From Streptomyces sp. BK340 (GTDB taxonomy: Bacteria > Actinomycetota > Actinomycetes > Streptomycetales > Streptomycetaceae), in NCBI RefSeq assembly GCF_007827595.1, contig NZ_VISR01000003.1, positions 577,202-641,201 on the forward strand: DNA of 64,000 nt. The letters run 5' to 3'. The position numbers were made by a program, and so were the translations under genes. Of the stretch, positions 61,689 through 64,000 are shown piece by piece (the stretch's first letter is position 1; each line of letters starts with the position of its first letter). Under the pieces are notes generated by a model. The model worked only from the letters and a program-made list of their open reading frames with translations. It had not been told where the DNA came from and did no database searches.

Positions 61689-62912
61689 ATGGCACAGCTG
61701 CGACAGGAAGTCGACCCGGGCGAGGCCGGGCTGGACCCGAAGGCCCTCGACCGCCTCGACCGGCGCTTCGCCCAGCACGTCGACGAAGGCCGCCTGCCCG
61801 GCTTCCTGTTGGCCGTGGCCCGCGGCGGCCGCGTCGCCCACCTCACCACGTACGGCCACCGGAACGTCGCGGCCGGGCTGCCCGTCGAGACGGACACCCT
61901 CTGGCGCATCTACTCCATGACCAAGCCCGTCACAGCGGTCGCGGTGCTCCAACTGGTGGAGGAGGGCCGCCTGTCCCTGGACGACCCTGTCGACCGCTAC
62001 CTGCCGGAATTCGCCGACCCCCAGGTGTACGAGAGCGGTGCGGGCACCGAAGTGCGCACACGCCCCGCCGCCGGCCCGATCCTCATCCGGCATCTGCTCA
62101 CCCACACGGCAGGCCTGACCTTCGGCTTCTACTACAGACACCCCGTGGACACCCTCTACCGCGAGGCCGGCCTGGAGTCGTCCGTGCCGCCCGGCGCGAA
62201 CCTGTCCGAGACGATGAACGTGTACGCGCGCCTGCCCCTGCAGTTCGAACCGGGCACGCAGTGGAACTATTCAGTCGCCTCCAACGTGCTGGGCAGGATC
62301 ATCGAGTTGGTCTCCTCACACCCCCTGGACGAGTACGTCGCCGAGCGCATCCTCCACCCCCTCGGCATGACCGACGCCGGCTTCCACGTCAGCCCCGGAC
62401 AGGCCGAGCGACTGGCCGAGATGTACGGCGAGACCGAGGACGGCGGCATCACACCGATCCCCGGACTGCCACTGCGCGGCCGGCCCCGCTTCCTGTCCGG
62501 CAGCGGCGGCATGGTCGCCACGGCCCAGGACTTCCACCGTTTCATGGAGATGCTCCGCCGGGGCGGTGAACTGGACGGCACCCGCCTCCTCTCCCCCGAC
62601 ACGGTCGCCCTGATGACCCGCAACCACCTCCCCGGCAACACCGACCTGCGCACCTTCGGCGCCCCCACCCACCAGGAACGCAACAACGACGGCCTCGGCT
62701 TCGGCTTCAACGTCTCCGTCGTCATCGACCCGGCCCGCACCGTCGCCCCCCAGGGCCTCGGCACCTACGGCTGGACCGGCGTGGCCACCACGGCCTTCTG
62801 GATCGACCCGGCCCACGACCTGACCGTCCAGTTCATGACCCAGGTACGCACGAAGAAGCTGAAGGTCTTCCCGGAGCTGCGGCGAATGGTGCACGAGGCG
62901 TTGGTGGACTGA
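61689..62912 (+). CDS. Serine hydrolase (class C beta-lactamase/esterase family)
   Basis: ATG 61689 has GAGGAGA upstream. The 407-residue protein has the nucleophile motif SMTK (Ser76-Lys79), the tyrosine motif in NYSVASN (Tyr194), and a late GTYGWTGVATT as a KTG-like box. LLTHTAGLTFGFYYRHP is typical of the esterase/beta-lactamase-related branch (EstB, LovD). No signal peptide is seen, so it acts in the cytoplasm, most likely as an esterase or transesterase rather than a beta-lactamase. Confidence 0.93.
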   Translation: MAQLRQEVDPGEAGLDPKALDRLDRRFAQHVDEGRLPGFLLAVARGGRVAHLTTYGHRNVAAGLPVETDTLWRIYSMTKPVTAVAVLQLVEEGRLSLDDPVDRYLPEFADPQVYESGAGTEVRTRPAAGPILIRHLLTHTAGLTFGFYYRHPVDTLYREAGLESSVPPGANLSETMNVYARLPLQFEPGTQWNYSVASNVLGRIIELVSSHPLDEYVAERILHPLGMTDAGFHVSPGQAERLAEMYGETEDGGITPIPGLPLRGRPRFLSGSGGMVATAQDFHRFMEMLRRGGELDGTRLLSPDTVALMTRNHLPGNTDLRTFGAPTHQERNNDGLGFGFNVSVVIDPARTVAPQGLGTYGWTGVATTAFWIDPAHDLTVQFMTQVRTKKLKVFPELRRMVHEALVD

Positions 62913-63026
62913 TCGCCGGTGGCGGCTTGTCCCACTGCGTGAGCGGCTCGGGCTGCATTCAGGCACGGCGGGAGGCAGGCACCAACCCTCCCGCGTCTCA
63001 CCGCCCCCCGCACCGCAGATGGCCGG

Positions 63027-63257
63027 CTACACATGGCGAATGAGCAGTGCGAACCCACCCAGAACGCACATGCTCGCCCCGAGCCCGTACAGCCGGCCGG
63101 TCAGGCCTGCGGAACCGTGTTGCCGCCGCGAGAGAGCGGCCGCCGCGCCCGCTGCCACGATGGCCACGCCGCCCACCGCGAGGAGGACCACGGCAGGCCC
63201 GGTCGAGATGGGCCCGGTGTGCTCCCCGTCACGCGGCATCCACTGGGTGACCAGCAT
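63027..63257 (-). CDS. Small two-helix membrane protein
   Basis: The 76-residue product starts at ATG 63257 with a GTGAGGGG element upstream. Two hydrophobic helices (about 22-43 and 56-73) flank a short basic loop (SRRQHGSAG). Codon use is consistent with a real gene. No family or function recognised. Confidence 0.6.
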   Translation of the reverse strand: MLVTQWMPRDGEHTGPISTGPAVVLLAVGGVAIVAAGAAAALSRRQHGSAGLTGRLYGLGASMCVLGGFALLIRHV

Positions 63258-63484
63258 CCGTACCCCTCACCGCTCCATCAGTCCGGCCGTCAGCCTAACG
63301 AGTGGGGTGGCGCGGCCCTGTAGCGCCTTCCTCGGATGCGCACCAATCCAGTCGTCGGGCAAGGCGATCGGCACGCGCACGGTGACCTTGGATCCCGACG
63401 TCCTGAGACTTGACCCCAGGTGGACCGCCGGACTCGAAGCCGAGATCGTGACTGCCCGGAGGTGGTCGTGGAGGACGTGTCGGG
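63258..63484. other. Intergenic stretch without supported gene
   Basis: About 230 bp between the small membrane protein and the dehydrogenase fragment hold no gene, promoter or repeat that I can support. Frames on both strands are open but lack recognisable motifs or ribosome sites. It may contain decayed sequence linked to the neighbouring insertion element. Confidence 0.4.
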
Positions 63485-63904
63485 CTGCGAGGCGGGCTGC
63501 TGGCAGGCGGGCTCGCAGCCGGAGAGACACTGCTCGTCAGCGGGGCCACCGGCAACCTCGGCAGCACCGCGGTCGCGCTCGCGATGGGCGCGGGCCGCGT
63601 GGTCGCCCCGGGCCGCAACCAGGCCGCGCTCGACCTCCTCGCCGACCGCTTCGGTCCGCGTCTGCGCCCGGTCCAGCCGACCGGAGACGAGGCCCCAGAC
63701 CGCGCGGCGATGTCCACGGCGGCCGAAGACCCGATCGACATGGTGATCGACCTGCTCCCGCCGAGCGCACCCAGCTCGGCCTCGCGTGCGGCGGCCATGA
63801 CCGTGCGCGAGTACGGCCGCGTCGTCTTCAAAGGCGGCGTCGGCATGCTCGGTGGCGACGACCTCGCACTCCCGTACCCATGGATCATCGAACCGCGCTC
63901 CTAG
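63485..63904 (+). pseudogene. Internal fragment of zinc-type alcohol dehydrogenase (MDR superfamily)
   Basis: In one frame the sequence reads LAGGLAAGETLLVSGATGNL, then GSTAVALAMGAGRVVAPGRN and a Rossmann domain ending GRVVFKGGVGMLGGDDLALP with YPWI. This is the nucleotide-binding part of a medium-chain dehydrogenase. The N-terminal catalytic domain is missing, and after YPWI the conserved C-terminus is replaced by four unrelated residues and a stop, next to a transposase gene. Both ends are therefore lost and the gene is dead. Confidence 0.8.
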
Positions 63905-64000
63905 ATGTATTGACCCGCAGCGTTGTTCACTCGGCTGATCGGGGGCTGGCCTCCGAGTGCGGTGTGGCAGCGGTGGTGGTTGTAGGTGTGGAGAAAGTCT
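63901..64000 (-). mobile_element. 3' end of IS481-type transposase (continues beyond window)
   Basis: The minus strand from the right edge to TAG at 63901-63903 encodes DFLHTYNHHRCHTALGGQPP followed by ISRVNN and a short tail. This is the end of the rve integrase-core domain typical of IS481-family transposases (YNHHRPHTALGG pattern). The rest lies outside. Its position directly at the broken end of the dehydrogenase fragment suggests that insertion or a later rearrangement caused the truncation. Confidence 0.85.

Overview
The window is very GC-rich, uses GTG starts often and shows third-position GC bias. With its many secreted glycoside hydrolases, TetR, LacI and DeoR regulators and an Sfp-type phosphopantetheinyl transferase, it is almost certainly a Streptomyces chromosome. 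From memory, the stretch from the phosphopantetheinyl transferase (19.7 kb) to the second pentose-phosphate operon (45-53 kb) resembles the SCO6657-SCO6673 neighbourhood of S. coelicolor, with extra genes inserted; this was not checked by alignment. No tRNA, rRNA or CRISPR array was seen.

Layout. 0-5.4 kb: cell-surface genes, namely a truncated secreted protein, a C-terminally anchored protein, a small protein coupled to a membrane zinc peptidase of M48/M56 type, and a lipoprotein. 5.4-16.9 kb: carbohydrate genes, all on the minus strand. A secreted GH92 alpha-mannosidase has its own promoter and twin operators. A LacI regulator stands upstream of an operon encoding a sugar-binding lipoprotein, two ABC permeases, a cytosolic GH13 alpha-glucosidase and a secreted GH87-like beta-helix glucanase, which together look like an alpha-glucan uptake system. 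17-19.6 kb: a stand-alone MmyB-like sensor domain diverges from an XRE regulator/ImmA-type metalloprotease pair. 19.6-22.6 kb: phosphopantetheinyl transferase, metallophosphoesterase and an ATP-grasp protein. 22.6-31.1 kb: a GH18 chitinase behind DasR-like sites, then a minus-strand DeoR-GH4-GH38-GH29 set (phospho-glycosidase, alpha-mannosidase, alpha-fucosidase).

31-44 kb: a PHP-domain protein and a secreted partner, a composite pseudogene (acyl-CoA synthetase tail joined to a MaoC tail), a secreted lipase, a DUF817 membrane protein, a fusion of an FAD/NAD(P)-binding protein with a TTC38-like repeat domain, an L,D-transpeptidase with an internal deletion, a GH16 beta-1,3-glucanase behind tandem operators, and a TetR/hydrolase pair. 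44-54 kb: an AraC regulator diverges from a compact operon tkt-tal-zwf-opcA-pgi-gnd-phosphatase, a full NADPH and pentose-phosphate module. A 179-bp foldback (MITE-like) element follows. 54-64 kb: a GT39-type membrane glycosyltransferase, four small regulator/target modules with clear paired operators, an MFS transporter, a serine hydrolase, and a dehydrogenase fragment next to the end of an IS481-type transposase that leaves the window.

The main themes are secreted and intracellular breakdown of fungal-type polysaccharides (alpha-glucan, beta-1,3-glucan, chitin, mannan and fucosylated glycans) and central sugar-phosphate metabolism. Local decay (three damaged loci and mobile elements) is concentrated at 33-40 kb and at the right edge.
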